Source: Verrucomicrobiaceae bacterium UBA1938 (GTDB taxonomy: Bacteria > Verrucomicrobiota > Verrucomicrobiia > Verrucomicrobiales > Verrucomicrobiaceae). Taken from it: a DNA stretch of 64,000 nt. Position 1 is the first letter of the stretch. Every line of letters starts with the position of its first letter. The position numbers were made by a program, and so were the translations under genes. Shown here one piece after another: positions 50,701 to 58,521 of this stretch. The notes under the pieces were generated by a model, which had not been told where the DNA came from, made no database searches, and saw only the letters and a list, made by a program, of their open reading frames with translations. The stretch covers positions 57,234 to 121,233 of the forward strand of contig DDFC01000030.1 of the NCBI GenBank assembly GCA_002336895.1. The letters are read 5' to 3'.

Positions 50701-51373
50701 GAAGAACGGTTATCACATCGAAGTGCAGCCTCTGACTCCGCCCAATCTTTTTAAGGTGACGGTGAAAGCTCCGGTAAAGACTACAGCAGTCATGCCTGGC
50801 CAAGTTGACTCAAATGCCACTGAGACCGAGATTCGGATGAAGTTGGCGCCAGCAAAACAATGGTCCACCTTGAAGCGGGCCGGCCTTCTTGCAGACCTGC
50901 CTGCCGGAGCGCGGCCTTTTGACCTGGGTGGCAAGAATCCAGAGAGGCAGGTGGAAAGCGTGCCGACGTTTTATTTTTGGGCGTCGCGGGATGAGGTGCG
51001 CCGCTGGCTGCTGGAGTCTCACTGTCTGCCCACGAAGGGGGATTTTCTTTCGACGCGACAGGAGGGCCTGGCTTCAGCACTCTCGCAGCCCGCAGTTGAA
51101 GACATTGCGGCAGACTGGCCCGCCCCTCCGCAGTCATTCCGGCGCACTTACATGGCGGCTGGACACTGCCAGATCGACATCCATGCTTCGGATGGTGAGC
51201 ATGTGACCGTGACCGTTTCCCGGAGAACCCCCTCCATCCTCATCGCCCCGGATGAATTCCAGGAGCCCCGGCCTGCGGGCAGGCTGGCCCCAAAGTATGA
51301 GGGAAAGAGTGTCACGCAGAGCGAGTCCGGCATGCCCACACTCGATGTGGCAGTCCAGGCACTGCGCCCATGA
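47765..51373 (+). CDS. BlaR1-like M56 metallopeptidase fused to a degenerate PBP transpeptidase domain
   Basis: A 1202-residue membrane protein. Residues 1-340 are the BlaR1/MecR1 membrane peptidase: four or more hydrophobic segments, zinc motif HELAH at 221-225, and RADQERACDDAVL as the third-ligand region. Residues about 358-765 match a PBP2-type transpeptidase (LRGRILDRNGVVLAES, DVTLTLDARIQALTM, MGQGYVKTTPMQMAVLAATL), but SxxK is AALT (505-508), SxN is GCW (562-564) and KTG is KNA (712-714). It thus cannot be acylated the usual way. The last roughly 430 residues are of unknown fold. Classical BlaR1 carries a class D lactamase-like sensor instead. It is partnered with the upstream BlaI-type repressor. 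Confidence 0.88.
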   Translation: MNTAPLHDLLFHTALKGAVVLFVTLLAGLALHRMAAARRYALWMAAVATLAVLPLAMGLLPAWRVLPKASGELDGPVMETPHFSVNAEQALPVENVSTTPSDATPVLPTQAPAMPGFARSISWQDVVEYLPMVWMLVAGLLLARLALSAWRLRRLEYSLQPGECCMLEQTAFELGLRRRPRLLIGPADSVPMVWGVLRPRLLLPQGFESWSHEKRRGVLLHELAHLKRGDPLALWLAQWVKALHWFNPLAWLTLRHLRADQERACDDAVLRQGVRASDYAQSLLDLSRHNRIAPGLSLCALTITRCAPVEGRVKAILDPARRREGLTRRWLAGLAGCALLFALPVAMLHAIEGPTLRGRILDRNGVVLAESTKEKVRVYPLKTLAAHMIGYVRKSDLDGSVFEGHAAMEKLQNDPLKAGRDVTLTLDARIQALTMHAMKDNDVTRGAAVVLDPRTGEILASVSLPSFDPNAFIPSVGLEDWVRYLHDKNVPLKDRAQKGFYQPDAALTPLTGLAAIYAGVGDQSFACQAPVKKSQAVYSCWRLREGKPGHGILSLDTAMEQGCWHYWYHIGMAAGFPKLSEVGARLGFGGSYGLVEETQEGVWPTEEWWEGHRRGLEAWPESNTADLAMGQGYVKTTPMQMAVLAATLANSGLAPQPRFIRGGGVAKLADFRFEGARAAQMQKLREGMRLVVNGTAGTDQSARSANVMIAGKNAMIQNWHRINQNPENTHSWFIGFAPFDQPTLAFAILKQGSKSEEDDATPIAKRIVEETLALPADGSGEVLPVKEDVSELQLAQAKFDAKADVLKAAIERLKPEETTGFPLDEIRVRNGQILIRGVATGMIQALQFRDRVLGLKWEDPLEWTMPVPQILADGKRVGLMMLATLIWEGKTNTSLEKVQASLKSLNDPRAYGWEELRNAAGLAELPGGTEAWRVAMGDPSVNFYLQRKNIAGWLRASLGAEVDVGWLESNTAKVQRYPAKNGYHIEVQPLTPPNLFKVTVKAPVKTTAVMPGQVDSNATETEIRMKLAPAKQWSTLKRAGLLADLPAGARPFDLGGKNPERQVESVPTFYFWASRDEVRRWLLESHCLPTKGDFLSTRQEGLASALSQPAVEDIAADWPAPPQSFRRTYMAAGHCQIDIHASDGEHVTVTVSRRTPSILIAPDEFQEPRPAGRLAPKYEGKSVTQSESGMPTLDVAVQALRP

Positions 51374-51407
51374 TCTCTCCAAAGGAATAGCGGCCCGATG
51401 CCGAAAC

Positions 51408-52256
51408 TCACTTCAGCAGGCCGCTGTCCGTGAGCCACTCGGTGAAGCGGGTGGGCCAGCGGGAGGCGGCGGTGGGTTTGGCGTCGTGTTTGTAGCCAAA
51501 GCCGTGGCCGGCGTTGGCAAAGATGTGCAGCTCGGCTTTCACGCCCGCAGCTTTGTATTTGAGGTAGAGGGTGGCCATGCCTTCGGAGATGTCCTGGCGG
51601 TCGCTGTAACCAGCGGCGATGAAGAGCGGGGGCATGCCTTTTTTGGCCTCAAAGAGGCCTGAAGTGCCGGGGTAGATGAGAGCCTGGAAGTCCGGGCGGC
51701 TTCTCTGCTGCTCGATGGGGTCGGCAGATTCTTTGCTGCCGGGATCATTCGTCATGGCGGCAAAGGCGGCCAGCTCTCCGCCTGCGGAGAAGCCGAGGAT
51801 GCCGATGCGGTCCGGCTGGATGTGCCACTCGGCGGCGCGGGCGCGCACGGTGCGGATAGCGCGCCGGGCATCCGCCATGGCGTGGTCCTGAATGGTGTAG
51901 GTGCTGCCTTTTTCCCGGGCCAGACGGTACTTCAACACAAAGGCGGCGATGCCATGGTCCCGGAACCACTCTCCCAGCGCATAGCCTTCATGGCCGAGGC
52001 AGAGCTTGGAGTGGCCGCCGCCGGGGCAGATGATAACAGCGGTGCCGGCGGCTTTGTCCGCCGCAGGCACAAAGGGGGTGATGGAGGGATTGTGCACGTT
52101 GCACACGTTGCTGCCCTCGGTGGTTTCAGCTTCAGCGGCACGCGCCTCGGAGCCGGGTGCCCCATTGGGCCACAGGGGCAGGGCGGCAGGGGTGTCTGCC
52201 GCAGGGCAGAGGGCGGCGGGCAGGAGGAGCAGGCTGGCGAGGAGGGATCGGTTCAT
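51408..52256 (-). CDS. Secreted alpha/beta-hydrolase (acetyl-esterase-like)
   Basis: A 282-residue protein with signal peptide MNRSLLASLLLLPAALCPAA. The mature part begins with LPLWPNGAPGS, then AVIICPGGGHSKLCLGHEGY (oxyanion HGGG-like site, here PGGG), the nucleophile elbow GFSAGGELAA, and the late His in IFANAGHGFGYK. This is the BD-FAE/esterase type that removes acetyl groups from xylan or related glycans. A catalytic Asp is not certain from the sequence. It is divergent from the rpmH operon. Confidence 0.88.
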   Translation of the reverse strand: MNRSLLASLLLLPAALCPAADTPAALPLWPNGAPGSEARAAEAETTEGSNVCNVHNPSITPFVPAADKAAGTAVIICPGGGHSKLCLGHEGYALGEWFRDHGIAAFVLKYRLAREKGSTYTIQDHAMADARRAIRTVRARAAEWHIQPDRIGILGFSAGGELAAFAAMTNDPGSKESADPIEQQRSRPDFQALIYPGTSGLFEAKKGMPPLFIAAGYSDRQDISEGMATLYLKYKAAGVKAELHIFANAGHGFGYKHDAKPTAASRWPTRFTEWLTDSGLLK

Positions 52257-52317
52257 GAGAAATGCAGGCAGAATGTAACGCTGAGAATGCCGAAGTTTAC
52301 GCGAAATGATCGCACGA

Positions 52318-52345
52318 TTGACAAATCAAAGAGTACCGCTAGTGT
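52318..52345 (+). promoter_or_regulatory. Promoter of the rpmH operon
   Basis: A perfect -35 TTGACA (52318-52323) with a weaker -10 TAGTGT (52340-52345) at a 16-nt spacing, 80 bp upstream of rpmH. No DnaA-box cluster or other oriC feature is seen around it. Confidence 0.5.
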
Positions 52346-52425
52346 CGCGCCCCCTCTTTTCGAGGGAGGCCGTGACTTGTCCGGTCTGAATCCACTGCTT
52401 CCCACTTTCACCACCCCACAAGCCC

Positions 52426-52614
52426 ATGCCAAAGACATTCAGGACCTACCAGCCTTCCAAGCGCACGCGCAAGCAGCAGTTTGGTTTCCGCGCACGCACG
52501 AAGACCGCGAACGGCCGTGACATCCTGCGCCGCCGCCGCCGCGCCGGACGCAAGCGCCTCCTGCCCAAGGGCGTGGAAATCCACTTCAAGCGTCACACCC
52601 AGCAGCACTCCTAG
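52426..52614 (+). CDS. rpmH: 50S ribosomal protein L34
   Basis: A 62-residue protein, longer than the usual 44-47. It opens MPKTFRTYQPSKRTRKQQFG and FRARTKTANGRDILRRRRRA, then GRKRLLPKGVEIHFKRHTQQ. The KRTYQPSxRKRxxxHGFRxRMxTxxGRxVLxRRRxKGRxxL pattern of L34 is clear. The extra about 12 residues are a C-terminal extension. It is first in the rpmH-rnpA-yidD-yidC-khpB operon. Confidence 0.95.
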   Translation: MPKTFRTYQPSKRTRKQQFGFRARTKTANGRDILRRRRRAGRKRLLPKGVEIHFKRHTQQHS

Positions 52615-52638
52615 TCCCGCTGCGGCGCGCTCCTTCCC

Positions 52639-53019
52639 ATGCGCCTTCCCTCAAACCTGCGGATGAAGCTCGCGCGTGATTTCGCGCGCGTGAAGTCGCA
52701 GGGCAGCAGCCAGGCTGGAAAATATCTGGTGCTTGGGGCATTGCGCGTGGAGGAGCTCACGGAGTTCCAGTTTGGCCTCATCACCGGGGGTCGGCTGGGC
52801 AATGCTGTGGTAAGAAATCGCATCCGCCGCCTGCTGCGCGAGATCGTGCGGGCACACCGTACGGAGATACTCCCCGGGTGGCAGATGGTCATCATCGCCC
52901 GCTGGCGTGCCCCACAGGCCACGCTGGAAGAACTGGAAAACGACTGGCTGCGGCTGGCACGGCGCATGAGCCTGATAAAGCCCAAGACCCCGGCCGCGCC
53001 GCGCACACCTGCACCATGA
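52639..53019 (+). CDS. rnpA: Ribonuclease P protein component
   Basis: A 126-residue basic protein that helps RNase P RNA process tRNA 5' ends. It has MKLARDFARVKSQGSSQAGK, then FQFGLITGGRLGNAVVRNRI and RRLLREIVRAHRTEIL. The RNR box (VVRNRIRRLLRE) is intact. It lies 24 bp after rpmH and its stop overlaps the yidD start by 4 bp (ATGA). The C-terminal Pro/Ala tail (KPKTPAAPRTPAP) is probably disordered. Confidence 0.93.
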   Translation: MRLPSNLRMKLARDFARVKSQGSSQAGKYLVLGALRVEELTEFQFGLITGGRLGNAVVRNRIRRLLREIVRAHRTEILPGWQMVIIARWRAPQATLEELENDWLRLARRMSLIKPKTPAAPRTPAP

Positions 53020-53252
53020 AGTGGCTCATCCGCATCCTCATCCGCGGCTACCAGGTGTTTCTCTCCCCCGTCATTCACGCCCTCGGCGGCCCCGGCTCCG
53101 GATGCCGCTACACGCCTTCCTGCTCGCGGTATTTTCTGGAGGCCGTGGAGACCCACGGCGTGCTGCGCGGCAGCTGGATGGGCATCTGCCGGATCTGCCG
53201 CTGCAATCCCTGGGGCGGCCACGGGCACGACCCGGTGCCCGCGAAGAAATAA
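53016..53252 (+). CDS. yidD: Membrane protein insertion efficiency factor
   Basis: A 78-residue YidD: MKWLIRILIRGYQVFLSPVI, then GSGCRYTPSCSRYFLEAVET and HGVLRGSWMGICRICRCNPW, GGHGHDPVP. The conserved Cys set (CRYTPSCS, CRICRCNPW) and the amphipathic N-terminal helix are present. It acts with YidC in inserting membrane proteins and overlaps rnpA. A 171-bp gap follows before yidC. Confidence 0.95.
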   Translation: MKWLIRILIRGYQVFLSPVIHALGGPGSGCRYTPSCSRYFLEAVETHGVLRGSWMGICRICRCNPWGGHGHDPVPAKK

Positions 53253-53423
53253 TCGAGGAATGACGAATTTTCTTCAACAGTGTAATGGCGGTCAGGGCAT
53301 TCCCCGGCATGGGTGCGCCCCGCATTTTCCCGCCCTCTCTCATTGTTCACTCGACGGGGGCTCAATCCGGCTGCACATGCCCTCATTCATTAAAAACCTC
53401 TCTCCCACCCAAAGCTAAATTTC

Positions 53424-55235
53424 ATGGACCGTAAAAGTTGGATCGTCGTGACGCTGTGTGTCATCCTCATGGGGGTGAACTGGCACTACATGCAGGAAAA
53501 CCAGAAGCTGCAGCAGGCCGAAACCGCACGTAAAAAGCAGGAAGAAGTGGCCAAAAAAGCGGCGCAGACCGCAGAAGCCAAGACCGCCGCCGCAGCACCT
53601 GCCGCCGGCACCACGGCCACCCCCGCAGCCGCCGAGCTGCCGGAGGAAAAGCACTCTCTGAAGGTGGGCACCGTCACGTTTGAGCTCAGCTCCAAAGGCG
53701 GCGGCATCTCCCGCGCCGTGCTGGCCGGCACGGACATGGTGACGCTGAACAAGAACGGCCTGGAACCCGTGGGCGCCCTGCGCCGCGATGCCGCCGGGCT
53801 GGACTCCATCCCCTACAAGCTGACCGCCAAGAGCGACAAGAGCGCCACCTTTGAAGGCACGAGCAAAGAAGGCATCCTCGTCACCAAGACCTACACCCTG
53901 ACGGAAGGCGCAGAGGGAGATGAGCATCTGGTGGACCTCAAGATCACGCTGAAAAACACCGGCACCACCCAGCACCGCTCCGAGGAGTACTACCTCTACA
54001 CCGGTGCCGCCAGCGCCATCAAGCACGACGATGCCCGCTATGACGGCTTCTTCTGGAACAACGCCGGAGACACCGACAAGCATCTCTCCAGCTACTATGC
54101 CAAGGGCTTCTTCAGCGACGCCCCCACGGAGTTTAAAAACTCCTACAACGCCCTGCGCTACACGGGTGTGATGACGCGCTTTTACACGCACATCGTCACC
54201 CGCATCGCGGAGAAAGATGCCTCCGCCAAGTTCTGGTCCTCCCGCCGCAAGCTGGCGCAGCCCATCGATGCCGCCCACACCACGCGCACCGACATCGAAG
54301 ACTACGCCTACGACGCCGCCATGGGCCTGCCGGTGGTGGACCTGGCCCCCGGAGTCACCTTCACAGAGACATATCAGATCTACCTCGGACCCAAGGAGTA
54401 CGACCGCCTCAGCCGCATCGGCCACCAGCGCAGCTACGCCATGTTCTACGGCTATTTCAAGATCGTGAGCATCGCACTCTCCAAGGTCATGCGCTGGATG
54501 CACGACATCAGCGGCAGCTGGGGGCTGGCGGTCATCCTGCTCACCATCTTTGTGCGCCTGTGCCTCTGGCCCATCCACGCCAAGTCCACCATGACCATGA
54601 AGCGAATGGGCCTGCTGGGACCGAAGATGAAAGAGCTGCAGGAGAAATTTAAGGACGATCCGCAGCAGCAGCAGATGGAGGTGATGAAGCTGTACAAGGA
54701 CTACGGCGTGAACCCGCTGGGCGGCTGCCTGCCTCTCTTCCTGCAGTTCCCCATCTTCATCGGCCTCTACAGCGTGCTGGAGGTGGCGGCAGAGCTGCGC
54801 GGCCAGTCCTTCTGGTGGGTGCACGACCTCGCCGCCGCAGACACCCAGGGCCAGCTCCTGGGCTTCAACATCAACCCGCTGCCCCTAATCATGGGGCTGA
54901 CCATGGTGGCGCAGATGAAGCTGACCCCGCAGCCCGCCACGGTGGACAAGACGCAGCAGCGCATCTTCATGTTCATGCCGCTGTTCTTCCTGTGGATCAG
55001 CTATGACTTCGCCGCCGCGCTGGCCCTTTACTGGTCCACGCAGAACATCTTCAGCATCTTCCAGACTCGTGTCATGAAGCTCTACATGCCCGAGCCAAAG
55101 CTGGAGAAGGTGGCCGCCAAGCCCGCCGCGAAAGCAGCCGCCACCACTGGCGGCAATCCATTCTTCAACGCCGCAGGCGGCATGCCGCAGAAGGACAAGA
55201 AGAAGGGCAACAAGCCCCCGCGCCTCGGAGGCTAG
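53424..55235 (+). CDS. yidC: Membrane protein insertase YidC
   Basis: A 603-residue Gram-negative type YidC. It begins MDRKSWIVVTLCVILMGVNW, a single N-terminal membrane segment, then a Lys/Ala-rich linker (KKQEEVAKKAAQTAEAKTAA), a long periplasmic P1 domain, and the conserved C-terminal five-helix core (SWGLAVILLTIFVRLCLWPI, then GLLGPKMKELQEKFKDDPQQ, VNPLGGCLPLFLQFPIFIGL). The hydrophilic-groove Arg is in FVRLCLWP. The C-terminal tail is Lys-rich (GMPQKDKKKGNKPPRLGG). It occupies its usual place between yidD and khpB. Confidence 0.96.
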   Translation: MDRKSWIVVTLCVILMGVNWHYMQENQKLQQAETARKKQEEVAKKAAQTAEAKTAAAAPAAGTTATPAAAELPEEKHSLKVGTVTFELSSKGGGISRAVLAGTDMVTLNKNGLEPVGALRRDAAGLDSIPYKLTAKSDKSATFEGTSKEGILVTKTYTLTEGAEGDEHLVDLKITLKNTGTTQHRSEEYYLYTGAASAIKHDDARYDGFFWNNAGDTDKHLSSYYAKGFFSDAPTEFKNSYNALRYTGVMTRFYTHIVTRIAEKDASAKFWSSRRKLAQPIDAAHTTRTDIEDYAYDAAMGLPVVDLAPGVTFTETYQIYLGPKEYDRLSRIGHQRSYAMFYGYFKIVSIALSKVMRWMHDISGSWGLAVILLTIFVRLCLWPIHAKSTMTMKRMGLLGPKMKELQEKFKDDPQQQQMEVMKLYKDYGVNPLGGCLPLFLQFPIFIGLYSVLEVAAELRGQSFWWVHDLAAADTQGQLLGFNINPLPLIMGLTMVAQMKLTPQPATVDKTQQRIFMFMPLFFLWISYDFAAALALYWSTQNIFSIFQTRVMKLYMPEPKLEKVAAKPAAKAAATTGGNPFFNAAGGMPQKDKKKGNKPPRLGG

Positions 55236-55459
55236 CGGGTGTCCGTGCCTGCCATTGGCGCAGGCATCGGGGCTGAATGAGTCAATGTGAATGACGCAGG
55301 CCGGTGGTCTTTGCAGGCTTCACGCTCCCTGCGTCATTGGCTGTCGTTTCGTCCTCCGGATTTATTTGTCGATTCGCTTTGCTCACCCCTGTGGTGCAGC
55401 CTATGGCTGTCTGTCTTCGCTCGGCTCGTCGTTCCATCTCATTCCAGTCCCAGCGCGTC

Positions 55460-55915
55460 ATGACTCCCCTCGAACACGCCCACCACATTCTCGACACCAT
55501 GCTCGGCTACCTGGGCTTTGTGGTGCAGATCGAGGAGGACAACGGCCCGGACGGCCCCACGCTGCAGGTGCTCACGGACGACTCGGAGGCCCTCATCGGC
55601 CGCCGCGGGGAGACGCTGGAGGACATCCAGTATCTGGTGAACCGCGTGCTGCAGCGCCACATCAAGGACGCCCCGCGCATTCGCGTGGACGTGGAATTTT
55701 ACCGCTCCATGCGGGAGGACAAGATGGTGGCCCGAGCCAAGGAGCTGGGAGACAAGGTGCGTGCCAGCGGCCAGAGCGCTGACCTGCCGCCGATGAACAG
55801 CTACTACCGCCGCCTGATCCACAACGTCTTTGTGAATGATCCCGACGTCATGAGCGTGAGCCAGGATGGCGCGGCGCGCTTCAAGCGCATCGTGCTCAAA
55901 CGGCGCGGCAGCTGA
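55460..55915 (+). CDS. khpB: KH/R3H RNA-binding protein (Jag/KhpB)
   Basis: A 151-residue protein starting at the ATG at 55460. The KH domain carries the G-x-x-G loop IGRRGETLEDIQYLVNRVL, and the R3H domain carries PPMNSYYRRLIHNVFVNDPD. An upstream in-frame stretch back to 55304 lacks coding bias and is not used. It lacks the N-terminal Jag_N domain found in Firmicutes. The protein binds small RNAs and mRNA and is regularly encoded after yidC, as here; the 224-bp gap holds no other gene. Confidence 0.9.
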   Translation: MTPLEHAHHILDTMLGYLGFVVQIEEDNGPDGPTLQVLTDDSEALIGRRGETLEDIQYLVNRVLQRHIKDAPRIRVDVEFYRSMREDKMVARAKELGDKVRASGQSADLPPMNSYYRRLIHNVFVNDPDVMSVSQDGAARFKRIVLKRRGS

Positions 55916-56063
55916 TGTTTCAGAGCGGGTTTTCACCCCTCGAACGAAGGAAAACGAGCTTCGTTCTTTACTCGGGATGCGATTTTGAGTTATTTTTTCC
56001 AACTCGCGTCAAATTGCCGCGCTCTCGTCAACAACTTCCCCTCCCACCATCCCCGCCGTTCCC

Positions 56064-57620
56064 ATGAAATTGAGCCATTACCCATCTGCCGTCATCGCCC
56101 TTGCCTGCAGTGCCGGATTTTTGCACGCCGACGTCGTGACCCTCAAGGACGGCAAAAAGCTGGAGGGCAACATCCTTTCCGAGACGCCCACCGCCATCCG
56201 CATGAAGTACCGCCTCACGCCCAAGATCTGGGACGAGAGAGAATTCCTGCGCAGCGAGATCGCCGAGGGCGGCATCCTGAAGCAGAAGCCTGAAGAGGTC
56301 GAAATCCTCGAACTGCGCAAGTTCAGCCCCACCCCGGACCTGATGACGGCGGAAAAGTATGAGCAGCTGATCCAGGACCGCCTTCGCCCGTTTGTGAACC
56401 GCTACCCCGGCACCAAAGAGGCCAAGGAAGCAGAGGACATGATCAAGGTGGCCCAGGAGGAAAAGGAAAAGGTGGTGGCCGGTGGTGCCAAGCTCGAAGG
56501 CAAGTGGCTCTCCCGCGAAGAAGCCAAGGCCGAGGCCCTGAACATCAAGGCGTACGAGATCTACTCTGTACTCCTTGAGAAGGTCGATGCCAAGGACTAC
56601 TCCGGCGCGCTCAAGGAATTTGAAAAGATCAGCGATCCCCGCAGCGGCATGCCCGCCTCCGTTTACTATCCCAAGGCTGTCGAGAAGATCCTCGGGGTGC
56701 TCAACTCCTACGAAGGTCAGATCAACCAGATGGTGAGCAATCAACCGGCGCTGCTGAGAATGCGTGAGGAAAGCACCAAGAAGCTTATCGAGCCAGATCT
56801 CTCCCGCCTCCTTGAGGCCATCAAAAAGGAAAAAGACAACTGGCGCACCAACTTCGAGGAAGAGCGCAAGGTCACCCGGTGGTACACCCCTTACAAGTAC
56901 GACGCCGAAAACCTCAAGACGCTTGCCAAGACCATCGCTGAGCAGAAGGACTACCTGAAAGCCCTCGATCTCGCCACCATCACCCGTGCGAACGACGCCA
57001 TCGCCCGCGTCATGCGTGCTGACGGCAAGGCCTCCAAGAGCAAGGACGAACTGGCGAAGATGGCCGCAGCCATTGTGGAAGGTGAGACAGCCGCCGCCGG
57101 TGTCGATGCGACGAGCCGCGAATTCTACCGCAGCGTCTTCAACAGCTACCGCGCCCGCTACACCTACTTTGCCCAGGTGCTGGCCTCCAACCCCGGGCAG
57201 ATGCAGCCTGCCGCAGCTGGTGCCGCAGGCGGCTCCTCGGCCATCGCTGGCTCTGCCACCCCTATGGAAGATGACAAGGTGGCTGCCGCTCTGGCTGCTG
57301 CCGCTGCACCTGCGGCCGCAGCCCCGGCTGCTGCTCCCGGCGCGGCTGCCCCCGCCCCTGGTGCCATGCCGGCTGCACAGCCAGGAGCCTACCCCCAGCA
57401 GGCAGGCTATCCGCAGCAAGGCGCTTATCCCCAGCAGGGCTACCCGCAGCAGGGTGCGTATCCTCAGCAGGCGGGCTATCCTCAGGGCTACGCCCAGCCG
57501 CAGGCTGCCGCACCTGCTGAAGAAGAGGGCATGGGCCTCATGACCATGATCTCCATCGCCGGGGCTGTGGTGGTGCTGGTGCTCCTGGGCGCTGTGCTGA
57601 TGAAAAAGAAGAAAAAATAA
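56064..57620 (+). CDS. PTPDL-type protein with Pro/Gln/Tyr repeats and C-terminal membrane anchor
   Basis: A 518-residue protein with signal peptide (HYPSAVIALACSAGFLHA) and an N-terminal SH3-like strand set (VVTLKDGKKLEGNILSETP). The sequence FSPTPDL, after which this family is named in Verrucomicrobia as far as I recall, is at residues 90-96. A long helical TPR-like region follows, then a low-complexity region with Ala/Pro and YPQQ repeats (YPQQAGYPQQGAYPQQGYPQ), one hydrophobic segment (LMTMISIAGAVVVLVLLGAV) and KKKKK. It is predicted to be anchored in the cytoplasmic membrane with the bulk outside. Function is unknown; TPR suggests scaffolding. Confidence 0.78.
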   Translation: MKLSHYPSAVIALACSAGFLHADVVTLKDGKKLEGNILSETPTAIRMKYRLTPKIWDEREFLRSEIAEGGILKQKPEEVEILELRKFSPTPDLMTAEKYEQLIQDRLRPFVNRYPGTKEAKEAEDMIKVAQEEKEKVVAGGAKLEGKWLSREEAKAEALNIKAYEIYSVLLEKVDAKDYSGALKEFEKISDPRSGMPASVYYPKAVEKILGVLNSYEGQINQMVSNQPALLRMREESTKKLIEPDLSRLLEAIKKEKDNWRTNFEEERKVTRWYTPYKYDAENLKTLAKTIAEQKDYLKALDLATITRANDAIARVMRADGKASKSKDELAKMAAAIVEGETAAAGVDATSREFYRSVFNSYRARYTYFAQVLASNPGQMQPAAAGAAGGSSAIAGSATPMEDDKVAAALAAAAAPAAAAPAAAPGAAAPAPGAMPAAQPGAYPQQAGYPQQGAYPQQGYPQQGAYPQQAGYPQGYAQPQAAAPAEEEGMGLMTMISIAGAVVVLVLLGAVLMKKKKK

Positions 57621-57956
57621 GTCCGGTATGACCTTGGAGTGCAGCGGCACGGCCTGCTGCTGCATTCTGCGTCCAGCCGGTCGCAGTGTGCTGAAACAAT
57701 GCGTGCTGCAGCAGCTTTCCGGCAGGATGTGGCAAGAAGAAAGTTCAGGCAGAAGTACTGCCTGATGAAAATGGCGGTGTGCAGCGGTGCACACTCAAGC
57801 CCGCTCTCAGGCGCATCGAGCTGGCATTTTTGCCGGCATGCTGGCGGGGCCAGGCCCGCAAAGGTTCTTTGCTGCGACCGCATGGCAGGGTGTTCTGCCT
57901 TGAGACTCATAGTGACATGCGGGCTCTCACACTCACCAGCCTCCGCGCGCGAACAC
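57621..57956. other. Gene-free stretch with several perfect hairpins
   Basis: I see no credible coding frame. TCAGGCAG-AAGTA-CTGCCTGA (57745-57765) and GTGTGCA-GCGG-TGCACAC (57777-57794) are perfect stems. They may be 3' UTR structures or part of a small RNA; no known RNA family was recognised. Confidence 0.35.
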
Positions 57957-57958
57957 AA

Positions 57959-57986
57959 AAAGGGAGGGCCGAGAAGCCCTCCCTTT
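57959..57986 (-). terminator. Intrinsic terminator of rplS
   Basis: On the minus strand, AAAGGGAGGGC-TTCTCG-GCCCTCCCTTT forms an 11-bp stem with a 6-nt loop followed by TTTTTG-like U-rich sequence, 37 bp beyond the rplS stop. It is a textbook rho-independent terminator. Confidence 0.85.
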
Positions 57987-58022
57987 GTAACACTATGAAA
58001 AAAGCCTCTGAAGAGGAAGCGA

Positions 58023-58382
58023 TCAGCCTTCGCTCTGAGCCAGGTCTTTGACAGACATGGCGTCCTTGCCCTGGCGCTGGCGGAGGTAGTGGAGACGGGC
58101 GCGGCGCACACGGCCGGACTTCGTCACTTCCACCTTGGCCACCTTCGGGCTGTGCAGGGGGAACACGCGCTCCACGCCTTCGCCGTAGGAAATCTTGCGG
58201 ACGGTGAACGCCTCGTTGATGCCATGGCCTTTACGGGCGATGACGATGCCAGCGAAGATCTGGATACGTTCCTTGTCACCTTCCACGACTCGGGTGTGAA
58301 CCTTGACGGTGTCGCCCACGTTGAAAGCGGCGACTTCCTTCTTCAGCTGTTCTTGATTGATCTTTTCGATGATGTTGCTCAT
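58023..58382 (-). CDS. rplS: 50S ribosomal protein L19
   Basis: A 119-residue protein: MSNIIEKINQEQLKKEVAAF, then VGDTVKVHTRVVEGDKERIQ, FAGIVIARKGHGINEAFTVR and RVFPLHSPKVAKVEVTKSGR, then RRARLHYLRQRQGKDA. This matches L19 throughout. It is alone here; the trmD and rimM genes that often accompany it are not adjacent. A terminator follows. Confidence 0.97.
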   Translation of the reverse strand: MSNIIEKINQEQLKKEVAAFNVGDTVKVHTRVVEGDKERIQIFAGIVIARKGHGINEAFTVRKISYGEGVERVFPLHSPKVAKVEVTKSGRVRRARLHYLRQRQGKDAMSVKDLAQSEG

Positions 58383-58521
58383 GACACACTCCTAAACCTG
58401 CGCTGCGCAAGGCCTTCAAACAGTCCGGCCGGGGGCGAGGGGCGGGGAAGTTGGCGAGTTCCCGGCATTTGGCAACCTGTTTTTCCCCGCACTGGAAACC
58501 TAGCCGCTCCACGCCTATAAA

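Noticed and set aside
52257..52425. Chromosomal origin near rpmH
   Set aside because: dnaA and dnaN are absent and no cluster of DnaA boxes (TTATNCACA) was seen; only a promoter is supported.
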